Below, one piece after another: positions 20,419-30,042 of a stretch of 64,000 bases of DNA (position 1 is the first letter of the stretch; each line of letters opens with the position of its first letter). Position numbers and translations under genes: made by a program. The notes below the pieces were generated by a model. The model ran no database searches and had not been told where the DNA came from. It saw nothing but the letters and a program-made list of their open reading frames with translations. The stretch is from Saccharomyces paradoxus (Eukaryota; Ascomycota; Saccharomycetes; Saccharomycetales; Saccharomycetaceae): positions 248,001-312,000 of the forward strand of contig NC_047490.1 in assembly GCF_002079055.1 (NCBI RefSeq), written 5' to 3'.

Positions 20419-20920
20419 ACTATTGCCTTTTTCCCAACGTCTTTGTCTGAATAAGGTCAGTTGAGGTTTGTACTAACATTTTTTCTCTCTTGCACACACA
20501 ACGCTTGCTGTTAATACTTTAAAAGCATACTTCACTACCTCGAACACATTTCCAAGAAAAATTAGTGTAAAATTCAGGAATGATAATACGGAAAGTTCGC
20601 TTAGTTATCAATTGTCATTGGACATCACCTCCTGGGTCGAAAGATTTACAGTTTTAATAAAGGCAGCGGTCTTGCCCGCTTGTAAGTTTTTGGTATATAT
20701 AATGTTAAATATCTTCAAGCAATAGATCTCTAGAAAGATTCGTTCATTTGATGAAACTACAGATCTTTTTTGTGTTATGAATTTCCATTTGAGGTATTGT
20801 AAAGAGGACATTGAAAGTAGATTCAAAAAACACAATGAAAAAAATACAAATGAACCCACAATTGGTTAAAGTTCATCAAAAAAAAATTCCGGGCCTCAAG
20901 GCAAACATACAGAGTGACTA
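20419..20920. other. Divergent intergenic region YDL109C-KIN28
   Basis: A 502 bp region with the two promoters. It has a minus-strand frame of 67 codons from an ATG at 20811 to 20608, with no recognised similarity. I do not call this a gene. No clear factor site was seen. Confidence 0.5.
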
Positions 20921-21912
20921 ATGGAATATACAAAGGGTATGTAGGGGTCGCAACCTATTGACATCCTGTTTTCAACATTCAATAATGGTACTAACGTAAA
21001 ATAATGTAATTAATCGCAGAAAAGAAAGTCGGTGAAGGTACTTATGCGGTTGTTTACTTGGGTTCTCAACACTCTACTGGAAGAAAGATTGCTGTAAAGG
21101 AGATCAAAACATCTGAATTCAAAGATGGTCTGGATATGTCAGCTATACGTGAAGTTAAGTACCTACAAGAAATGCAACATCCAAACGTTATTGAGTTAAT
21201 AGATATATTTATGGCTTATGATAATTTAAACCTCGTTCTGGAGTTCCTACCCACTGACTTAGAGGTGGTAATAAAAGACAAATCGATATTGTTTACGCCG
21301 GCAGATATCAAGGCATGGATGCTTATGACTTTGAGGGGCGTTTATCATTGCCACAGAAATTTCATTTTGCACAGGGATTTGAAACCAAACAATTTATTAT
21401 TTTCACCAAATGGCCAAATAAAAGTAGCAGATTTTGGTCTAGCAAGGGCTATACCTGCCCCACACGAGATACTGACAAGTAACGTTGTCACAAGATGGTA
21501 CAGAGCACCGGAACTTTTATTTGGAGCCAAGCATTACACATCGGCTATCGATATTTGGTCAGTGGGGGTTATATTTGCGGAGTTAATGTTAAGGATACCA
21601 TATCTACCAGGACAGAATGATGTAGATCAAATGGAGGTAACGTTTCGGGCCTTAGGGACACCTACAGATAGAGACTGGCCCGAAGTTTCTTCCTTTATGA
21701 CATATAACAAGTTGCAAATATACCCGCCCCCTTCAAGAGATGAATTGAGGAAAAGGTTCATCGCTGCCAGTGAATATGCATTAGATTTTATGTGTGGAAT
21801 GCTAAAGATGAACCCACAAAAGAGGTGGACCGCTGTTCAGTGTTTAGAAAGTGATTATTTCAAAGAATTACCACCACCCAGTGACCCCTCCACAATAAAA
21901 ATACGTAGTTGA
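20921..21912 (+). CDS. KIN28: TFIIH cyclin-dependent kinase Kin28 (spliced)
   Basis: CDK7-type kinase of TFIIK that, with cyclin Ccl1 and Tfb3, phosphorylates Ser5/Ser7 of the RNA polymerase II C-terminal domain at promoters. Exon 1 (20921-20936, 16 nt) encodes MEYTK and the first base of a Glu codon. Exon 2 is 21020-21912. Joined, they give 302 residues. Kinase motifs are complete: glycine loop GEGTYAVV, ATP-binding Lys32 (IAVKEIK), cyclin-binding helix with SAIREVK, HRDLKPNN, DFGLAR, T-loop Thr in SNVVTRWYRAPE. In S. cerevisiae the protein starts four residues earlier (306 aa). Here an in-frame TGA lies two codons before this ATG, so the longer start is not available. Confidence 0.94.
20937..21019 (+). 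other. KIN28: KIN28 intron (83 nt)
   Basis: Donor GTATGT at 20937-20942, perfect branch site TACTAAC at 20989-20995 and acceptor CAG ending at 21019. Removal restores a continuous kinase N-terminus (EKKVGEGTYAVVYLG). Branch to acceptor distance is about 25 nt. Confidence 0.95.
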
Positions 21913-22129
21913 TTTGAATCTATATAGTTTGTAAAATTTGATTATCAATACTAACTATATGCTCAATATATGTACAATCTCTCTGAGGGATACTTTTTTT
22001 TGGTGTTATTTTTTTACACTTTTTGCATCATTATGGAACTCAATTTTAGATAGTAATAACAACATTAGGCAAGGGGATAAAGAGTGGATGGCCAAACGAA
22101 ACAGAGCCAACAGGTAGTAGATCTAAGAT

Positions 22130-23179
22130 ATGCAAAGGTTTATTAGTAGATTTGTCACTACACCACGAATACCCAAAAAGTTTCAAGAGATTTTCCCAAA
22201 GAAACGTACCATTAATAAAATTTTATTCCAGTTAGATACAAGGCTTACATATCGTGAAATGTTTCCAATATTTCTGCAGGTATCACAAACAACTAATGAA
22301 GAGAATGTCCCATGGAAGAAAAAATATCCTTATATAAAGAGTTCAGACATTATGCAGATGCGAAACGTCTTGATAACTTTAAGGAGGCAAAACAAATTTG
22401 TCCACAAAGATTTATTGGCTATGGAGGACAAGTTATTGAATATTGCTGCCGAGCTTTGTAACAACGATGCTATATCCATCCTAAGCTTCAATGTGGTACA
22501 TGGTCATAAAAGGGGAAGCGTTGAATACAATTATCAAAATGACGTCGAAACGGCAAATAGATTCATAAAGAATTTATATGCGCGTAATCACCACTTAACA
22601 GTTAAATTGATAGGAGATATGTTTTTCGAAAATAAGGCTTATGATAAGGCTCAGAAGTATTACAAAGAATTTCTGAATCTGGAAAATAGTACCAAATTGA
22701 CTGGCGAAGTTTACGGAAAACTTGGGGAAATTCAAATAAAGCATGTCAATGGTTTTTTGAAGGCAGAAAAGTCATGGTTGAAATGTATAGAATTGTTGGA
22801 AATTGAGAGAAGCTCACGTTGGTACTTTCTTTTGGCGAAGTTATATCTGAGTTCAGAGCCTATGAAAGCAAGAGCTTTGCTAGAGAATTGTGCATCAATT
22901 GGATTTAAAGAATCTTTCAAAACATTAGGATTCCTTGAATTAAACTACTTTCACAATCACGAAAGGGCGAAAGAATGGTTCAAAATAGGTATGGAAATAA
23001 TGGATTTAGAATGTTTCTTCGGGTTTCTTGACTGCTGTTTGAAAGTAAAGGATATTAGAGGTGCAAGAGATTGCCTAGAAAGTGTAAAAAAACTAGGGAA
23101 TAACGATAATAAAAAACCAATGATTGATGCCTTTCTTGAAAGCAGGAGAGATTCCATAAAGCTGCTGGATAAAGCATGA
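22130..23179 (+). CDS. MSS2: Mitochondrial Cox2 C-tail export factor Mss2
   Basis: Peripheral protein on the matrix side of the mitochondrial inner membrane, needed with Cox18 and Pnt1 for translocation of the Cox2 C-terminal tail. The 349-residue product begins with a basic, acid-free presequence (MQRFISRFVTTPRIPKK). The rest is helical with TPR-like pairs (for example AYDKAQKYYKEFLNL near residue 170 and GFLKAEKSWLKCIELL near 205). Length is close to the 351 residues of the S. cerevisiae protein. The start is the ATG at 22130, 217 bp after KIN28. Confidence 0.92.
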   Translation: MQRFISRFVTTPRIPKKFQEIFPKKRTINKILFQLDTRLTYREMFPIFLQVSQTTNEENVPWKKKYPYIKSSDIMQMRNVLITLRRQNKFVHKDLLAMEDKLLNIAAELCNNDAISILSFNVVHGHKRGSVEYNYQNDVETANRFIKNLYARNHHLTVKLIGDMFFENKAYDKAQKYYKEFLNLENSTKLTGEVYGKLGEIQIKHVNGFLKAEKSWLKCIELLEIERSSRWYFLLAKLYLSSEPMKARALLENCASIGFKESFKTLGFLELNYFHNHERAKEWFKIGMEIMDLECFFGFLDCCLKVKDIRGARDCLESVKKLGNNDNKKPMIDAFLESRRDSIKLLDKA

Positions 23180-23428
23180 TTTTAAATGCCTAATCGATTC
23201 TTTTTGCGACTTATATAGGGACACATCTCCCCACTAATTACGCGAGCTTGTAAATATCTATATACCCATGCGATAACGTTAAAAAAAGGAAGTCAAGTAA
23301 GTATGATAATAAGGACAATAAATTAAAATGTCATACAATGTTACCTATGAAATAATTAGGATGTATTGTTAGAGTAATATTTAGAGTTTAAAATGCAATC
23401 GCAAAAAAAGAGAATTATGGTCCTTCTA

Positions 23429-25087
23429 TCATATCCATCTATGCTCGTCAGTTAGTTCGTTGGTGTTCTTCAAAAAATCCGGAGTATTTGGAAGTTCACC
23501 ATCGGTTGGTAAAGACAACAAATGGTCATTTGGATTTGCAACAATATCAGCATCGTTGGATAGACGTTCTTGAGCTAGACGATTCTCCTCATTGTTAGCA
23601 TTATGACTGTTATTACTGTTAACAGTAGTATCCAATAAGTTGAGCGTATCATCCTTGCTACCATGATGTCCATTAATAGAGCTTGGACCGTTGTTGGCAT
23701 TAGTTATCGAACTGGATAACAGATCATGATCGAAGAAGAGAGAATCTTCTAAATTTGTATTCGGATTTGAGTCCGTTGCACTTGAGTTTGTATTCAGAAA
23801 CGGAGGAGCAATATTCTGTTGTGGAACTGCGGCAGTCGGAATTGCAGTATTGATCGCAGGTAATATTTCATTCGATGATTTATAATCTAAAATTAGAGAA
23901 TTCATGAACCTTAGAGACTTCTGTAGACCTTTTAAAGTGTGAGGAATATTCGAACCACCAACAAAGGCATCGTTTACCTGTCTGCCTTCCGAGAAATCAT
24001 CACATATGGACCACTGATTGTTCAGATTTGGATCTTCATCAGGAGCATTATTTAGAAAGTAAACAGCAAAGGTAGGTGATCTGGTCACTGTTAGCTTCAA
24101 TTCCCCAAAGTTGTCTTTGGAATTCCTCTTATCGTCACTACCATTATCATTGTCTTCATTACTGTTATCATCGTTATCATCATCATTATTAGCATTACTA
24201 TTGTTATTATCGCTTGTACTGTTACTATTTATTATATCGTCGTCAGTCTCTAAAGTCAGAGAGCAATTGGTAACTGAACTTAGTGGGAAGAAGATCCTGA
24301 AGAGAATCTTAGTATTATTTGCCATGGCGCTAAAAAAATAGTTAATTTCTGAATTCTTCTTGGATATCAAAACCATCAAGTCTGTAGCATTCGACATTAT
24401 GTTATTAATCTTTATTGGAGACAAGTTTCTCAAATCCTTTATAGACTGGAAGTTCCTTCTTTGCAATGCGCCGCTTTTCATCCTATTCCAACTTCCCACA
24501 GTGATGGAGCAAATGTCAAAAAAATAGTAGTTGTTGTTACAGTTCAGCGGGATACGGTCAAAAAAAGTCAGATCTTCATCGTGAAAGATGGAGGAAGTAC
24601 TTGTTGTGGTGACGAAGTTGTTGTCTGTAGTTCCACGATCGTAATCGTTGGCAATATCACGGGATTGTGACGAGGAGTTCGGGTCCTTATTACTCCCATG
24701 CTGCTTTTTCCGCAATTTAGCTCTTCTGTTCTGAAACCAAATTCTAACATTTTTTTCAGGCATTCCTATCAGATCTGATATTTTCTTTCTCTCCACTAAA
24801 GAAGGCGTTGGATTTATTTCAAATTTGCGTTTTAGGACATCTAGTGCTTCACCCTTTGCGCGAGTCCTCTTAGGCCTCTGAGGTCCACTATCTGATGCAT
24901 TGGATGAAGCACTCATGTCATTAGTATGCTGGTCGTGGTCGTGCTCCTGATTTTGCATTTGAATCGGTTGTTGCTGTTGTTGCTGCTGTTGCTGATTATG
25001 TTGTTGTTGTTGGTCATGTTGCAAATAATCCAAATCTGTAGCAAAATGCGTGTTAAAATCGTGATCGTATGTGAATTCCTCCATCAT
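23429..25087 (-). CDS. PHO2: Homeodomain transcription factor Pho2
   Basis: Nuclear homeodomain activator that works with Pho4 (phosphate), Bas1 (purines, histidine) and Swi5 (HO). The 552-residue product starts MMEEF at 25087. An N-terminal Gln-rich run (about residues 20-38) is followed by the homeodomain (about 70-130) with the recognition-helix motif VRIWFQNRRAKLRKK. Long Asn/Asp-rich tracts lie mid-protein (coded near 24110-24240) and near the C-terminus. The S. cerevisiae protein is 559 residues; the difference sits mainly in the Gln/Asn tracts. The frame stays open for 41 codons upstream of the ATG but holds no further ATG, so the conserved start is used. It is divergent from NSE4. Confidence 0.95.
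   Translation of the reverse strand: MMEEFTYDHDFNTHFATDLDYLQHDQQQQHNQQQQQQQQQPIQMQNQEHDHDQHTNDMSASSNASDSGPQRPKRTRAKGEALDVLKRKFEINPTPSLVERKKISDLIGMPEKNVRIWFQNRRAKLRKKQHGSNKDPNSSSQSRDIANDYDRGTTDNNFVTTTSTSSIFHDEDLTFFDRIPLNCNNNYYFFDICSITVGSWNRMKSGALQRRNFQSIKDLRNLSPIKINNIMSNATDLMVLISKKNSEINYFFSAMANNTKILFRIFFPLSSVTNCSLTLETDDDIINSNSTSDNNNSNANNDDDNDDNSNEDNDNGSDDKRNSKDNFGELKLTVTRSPTFAVYFLNNAPDEDPNLNNQWSICDDFSEGRQVNDAFVGGSNIPHTLKGLQKSLRFMNSLILDYKSSNEILPAINTAIPTAAVPQQNIAPPFLNTNSSATDSNPNTNLEDSLFFDHDLLSSSITNANNGPSSINGHHGSKDDTLNLLDTTVNSNNSHNANNEENRLAQERLSNDADIVANPNDHLLSLPTDGELPNTPDFLKNTNELTDEHRWI
24960..25030 (-). repeat. PHO2: Poly-Gln coding repeat in PHO2
   Basis: CAG/CAA-type triplets (read as TTG/CTG on the plus strand) coding for a Gln-rich run interrupted by His and Asn. 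It is an expected hot spot for length variation and accounts for part of the length difference from S. cerevisiae Pho2. Confidence 0.8.
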
Positions 25088-25576
25088 AAGGTATTGTATA
25101 GGTTCTTCTAGCAGTGAGCCGTAACTTGTCGAGCCCTGTCTAATGTCTTCTTGGTTGTGTTTGCATCTTTTTAGTGGAGACTTCAACAGTTCCTTGTAGT
25201 TTATGATTTACTAAATCTGTAATTCGGGATATGCCGCATCGTCAAGAGTGATATATGAAAATACTGTCCATAATGTACGAAGAACACTGTCTTTCTGTGC
25301 GAAAACTGCCCATATGCTCACATATTAAAAAAAGGTTGTGGTTGCTAAGGCATTTTACGCTATCATCAATCGTTTATGGATGCTCGCATATGGTTCTAGT
25401 TAGGTGAATAATCCCAGACTTTCAACTCTTCTTGCTGTTATATAGCAGAAGTAAAGGAAACGCGCAACGCGTTAAGAGAAAAGTTGAAATAATATCAATA
25501 AGATGAGATAAATATTGATAGTAGGCGATAAAGAAAAATCAGAGTTTGCAAAAGAAGAAAGTAATCAGATAACAAT
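25088..25576. other. Divergent intergenic region PHO2-NSE4
   Basis: A 489 bp two-promoter region. The NSE4-proximal half has an MCB pair (ACGCGC and ACGCGT, 25460-25472). The PHO2-proximal part is AT-rich with no site that I would defend. Confidence 0.55.
25460..25472 (+). promoter_or_regulatory. MCB-type sites upstream of NSE4
   Basis: ACGCGC at 25460-25465 and perfect ACGCGT at 25467-25472, about 105-115 bp upstream of the NSE4 ATG. MBF (Mbp1-Swi6) binds ACGCGT and drives G1/S expression. This suits a Smc5/6 subunit. Confidence 0.6.
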
Positions 25577-26788
25577 ATGTCTAATACAGTAACATCTGGG
25601 AAGAGGAGAAATAGCGCTGTTACTGAGCCTGACGGTGGCGGAGAAGCAAGAAAGCAGAGGAAGAAGTTCAGAACTGATGACAAGAGCTCATCTTCTAAGG
25701 ATGGCGATCCCCAGTTAGAATTTAAAGTTTTACAGGGATATAGGGACCTGGAAAGCGAGATGCACAAAGGCAGAGCTCAGGTGACCAGGACAGGAGATAT
25801 AGGTGTTGCTATGGACAATTTGAATGCTGTTGATTCTTTGTTCAATAAGGTTATTGGTATAAAGAACAATGGGTTGTTCGCTCATGATGCTAGAGCGATG
25901 GTTAGTATAAGTGAACTGGCTCAAATATCTGTGAGAAACTTGAAGTTCGATGATTCGAGGAGTATGGTCAATCTAGAAAACATAGTAAATTCCTTGAAGA
26001 GATACATGCTAAAAGAGCATTTCAAACTCAATAATATCGCCGAAAATAGGAATGATTTGACGGTTCCTGCTGATGGACAGTTCGTAGAAGATCAGCAAGA
26101 GGATAGTGATGAAAATAGCGACAGGGCGCCTGGTGACAATCATACAGATAGAGCCACTTCCTCTTTCAAGGCGACCTCTATAAGGCATAGTTATTTACAG
26201 CAATTTTCGCACTATAATGATTTTTCTCAATTTAATTGGTTTAGAATGGGTGCTCTCTATAACGCTGTAAGTAAGGATGCTCCCATTGCTGACCATTTAA
26301 TGGGACCTTTTTCCGTAGAAAAGAAGCCCAGAGTGTTGACTCAACGAAGAAGGAATAATGACCATATTGGTGAAAAGATCACTGCTGAGAAAATTACTCA
26401 GCATTCTTTAAACTCTACACAACAGGAGACGACCCCTGAACAGGTCAAGAAATGTTTCAAAAAACTCTCAAAAAAAATAGGCCCCGAAGGTTCCATTAAT
26501 CTGTTTATATTCATTATTGACCCGAATTCATTCTCAAGATCCATCGAGAATCTCTTCTATACCAGTTTTTTGATCAAAGAGGGTAAATTATTGATGGAAC
26601 ATGACGAAGAAGGTCTACCTACAATTAAGATAAAACAAAGCATAAGTCACGCAGATTCGAGAGGTAAAGAAATTGAGAGGCAAAGGCGTCGTGGCGCTCA
26701 CCAAAATCATATTATTTTCCAAATGGACATGTCCACTTGGCGAAAACTAATAAAAAAATACAACATCACTTCATCATTCTTAGACTAA
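25577..26788 (+). CDS. NSE4: Smc5/6 complex kleisin Nse4
   Basis: Kleisin subunit of the Smc5-Smc6 complex, bridging the SMC heads and contacting Nse1-Nse3 in DNA repair and replication. The gene is essential and is also called QRI2. The 403-residue product has a polar N-terminus, a helical N-terminal kleisin region (about 50-150), a low-complexity acidic linker (about 165-195, EDQQEDSDENSD) and a conserved C-terminal winged-helix domain (about 290-403, ending MSTWRKLIKKYNITSSFLD). The start is the ATG at 25577. The stop is only 40 bp from the stop of QRI7 on the other strand. Confidence 0.94.
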   Translation: MSNTVTSGKRRNSAVTEPDGGGEARKQRKKFRTDDKSSSSKDGDPQLEFKVLQGYRDLESEMHKGRAQVTRTGDIGVAMDNLNAVDSLFNKVIGIKNNGLFAHDARAMVSISELAQISVRNLKFDDSRSMVNLENIVNSLKRYMLKEHFKLNNIAENRNDLTVPADGQFVEDQQEDSDENSDRAPGDNHTDRATSSFKATSIRHSYLQQFSHYNDFSQFNWFRMGALYNAVSKDAPIADHLMGPFSVEKKPRVLTQRRRNNDHIGEKITAEKITQHSLNSTQQETTPEQVKKCFKKLSKKIGPEGSINLFIFIIDPNSFSRSIENLFYTSFLIKEGKLLMEHDEEGLPTIKIKQSISHADSRGKEIERQRRRGAHQNHIIFQMDMSTWRKLIKKYNITSSFLD

Positions 26789-26828
26789 TACAGATAGAAA
26801 ACTGTATATAATATGTACGGTTTTTTTT

Positions 26829-28064
<1,236 letters not shown>

Positions 28065-28318
28065 CTATCGTTTCTTCTGTGCTGCATTTTTCAAAGCTTT
28101 AACAATGTCGGTTTGCTTTGGTTTCATTGTAGATTAATCATCGCGCAATGAAGATGCAATTCTTTCCATTGGTAGAGCGATCCGTGAAATGGAAATTACA
28201 TAGGATAGATATACAAACTATTTTCAAAATACGAGATATTTGGTTATATATATTATATTGCTATTACGAATACTGCTTGAATTATATGCTAGAAGTACTC
28301 CATAAGTAGCCCAAGCAG

Positions 28319-29752
28319 TTATTTATCTAGTATTATACCGTTTCTGTCAAAGATTTTACCTTTGAATTGGGATAGATTCTCACCTGCATAACTCAACTTG
28401 CTGGAAACTTCAACTAGTACCCCATCTTCAACAATAGCGCCTGCATCTTTCAACCAGAGGGTACCTAGTTTCAAATATGCTAACTTGCTAGTCTCAGGGT
28501 TATCGTTCTCAGAACCAGGACCATTTTTTAAAGGTGAAAATTCTTTGCATCTATCCACTTCTAAGCACCCAAACTTATTCAGTGGTACCGTGTCAAAGAC
28601 ATCAAATATAAATTGCTCTAATTTTATACCGTTTGGTTCAACAGGGTTAGTGTACTTACCGGTAGCACTATCATAAGCTGGAATCTTCTTTTTTGCGATA
28701 TGGTATGGCATGTTTTCACACCACTGATCCAAGTCACGCTTTAGTAAATCCACTAGGTAATAATGATTAACGATGTTGCCTGCACGTAGCTTTAACAAGC
28801 CATTTTCATCCTTTGCTTCAGCCAACTCATTGGAGATCTCAGAATATTCTATGACACATGGCTTCTCGTTTTTAGTGGCAATCAATCCAACTGATTCGTG
28901 CGCATCTCTCTTTCTAACGGCTTTGGTAGCCAGTTCGAAGCCATGCTTGATGGCAAAACCAATAAAGACAGGGTCTGCAATCCTGGATAGCACATTATCG
29001 ACACAATACATATAAACATGCTTGATCCCCCTCTTATCAAAATCCTCGTTCAATCTGTTTTCCTTGATGGCACGGTAAAGTCCACCATTTCCATCTGGAG
29101 ATTGAGACAAGTTTACTGCGTCTTTCATTAGGAAGTGTTTGCCGCTTAAATCAAAGGCCGGTAGGGTGCCCTGATTGAAGAACGTAATTTGCTCTTTATT
29201 CAAGCCAAAATAACCGTGATCTTTGAAGTAAGCCTCGGTAGCTGCTCTGGTGGGACCTGATGTCATAATATACCAAGGAATTTCCACCTTTTTGCCCTTG
29301 ACCATATCTTGCAACCTGATCAACTTTTCAGCTTGAATTTGAAAAAGAGATTTCTTAGAAGGCAATCCAATGTCATAACAACCCTTTGGTTGAGAAGATC
29401 CTAAACGCGTACCTTGTCCACCAGCCATTAAGATTACAGCGACTTCACCCTTGCCGATAGCTTCAAGGCCTAAATGCCAATATTCATTTTCTTTATTACT
29501 ATTGTCAATAAGCGACTTGTACGAAGTAGAGGGCAATGGTAAAACGTTGGCGCCAGTATCCTTGGAAGAGTTAGCTTGTGAGAACTTGATAGCATTTTGG
29601 CACTCTTCGAGAAGTTTCGCGGGGGACCTTTTGGAAGAGATTTGCTTCAGGTTTGAAAGTAATTCTTCTTGTTCTTGGCTAGACAAGCTTTCCCAATTCC
29701 GAAAAAGTTGACTTTGACCAGCTTCAATGAATAGCTGTTTTGTATCAGTCAT
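28319..29752 (-). CDS. UAP1: UDP-N-acetylglucosamine pyrophosphorylase
   Basis: Makes UDP-GlcNAc from GlcNAc-1-phosphate and UTP, supplying chitin synthesis, N-glycosylation and GPI anchors. It is essential and also called QRI1. The 477-residue product has the nucleotidyltransferase signature MAGGQGTRLGSSQPKG starting near residue 109, the uridine-binding YCVDNVL segment (D-N near 238-239) and a GGLYRAI loop. Length matches the S. cerevisiae enzyme. The start is the ATG at 29752, divergent from POL3 across 290 bp. Confidence 0.96.
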   Translation of the reverse strand: MTDTKQLFIEAGQSQLFRNWESLSSQEQEELLSNLKQISSKRSPAKLLEECQNAIKFSQANSSKDTGANVLPLPSTSYKSLIDNSNKENEYWHLGLEAIGKGEVAVILMAGGQGTRLGSSQPKGCYDIGLPSKKSLFQIQAEKLIRLQDMVKGKKVEIPWYIMTSGPTRAATEAYFKDHGYFGLNKEQITFFNQGTLPAFDLSGKHFLMKDAVNLSQSPDGNGGLYRAIKENRLNEDFDKRGIKHVYMYCVDNVLSRIADPVFIGFAIKHGFELATKAVRKRDAHESVGLIATKNEKPCVIEYSEISNELAEAKDENGLLKLRAGNIVNHYYLVDLLKRDLDQWCENMPYHIAKKKIPAYDSATGKYTNPVEPNGIKLEQFIFDVFDTVPLNKFGCLEVDRCKEFSPLKNGPGSENDNPETSKLAYLKLGTLWLKDAGAIVEDGVLVEVSSKLSYAGENLSQFKGKIFDRNGIILDK

Positions 29753-29878
29753 AGTTGCAGTTTGATCTAGTGTTCTTCTTGATATATGGGTTTCTTCGCA
29801 GCGCTCCTAATGGACGATTTGGTTCTTGGTTTTGTGTGGTAAAAATGGACCTTAGCGTAATGGGCGATTTTTCGTGTT

Positions 29879-29884
29879 ACGCGT
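29879..29884. promoter_or_regulatory. MCB box ACGCGT upstream of POL3
   Basis: Perfect palindromic ACGCGT in the UAP1-POL3 divergent promoter, 159 bp upstream of the POL3 ATG and 127 bp upstream of UAP1. POL3 (CDC2) is a classic G1/S-regulated replication gene controlled through MCB elements. Confidence 0.7.
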
Positions 29885-30042
29885 AGCTTTTTATTGAATG
29901 AAATGTTCAAAGTGGACATCTGCTATTCTCTAATAAAGAACAAATGTTCAGTACTAATAATTCAGGGCATTTTTAAGGATATAGAAAATAGATATTGAGC
30001 ATTTACTGTTAAGCATAAATTTTTACACATATAGGCACAACA

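Noticed and set aside
20608-20811. 67-codon minus-strand frame between YDL109C and KIN28
   Set aside because: Its composition is that of AT-rich intergenic DNA, it has no recognised domain, and it lies in a divergent promoter region.
25088-25186. PHO2 N-terminal extension starting at TTG
   Set aside because: There is no ATG in the extension, and the known Pho2 start MMEEF is intact at 25087. Kept only as a low-interest observation.
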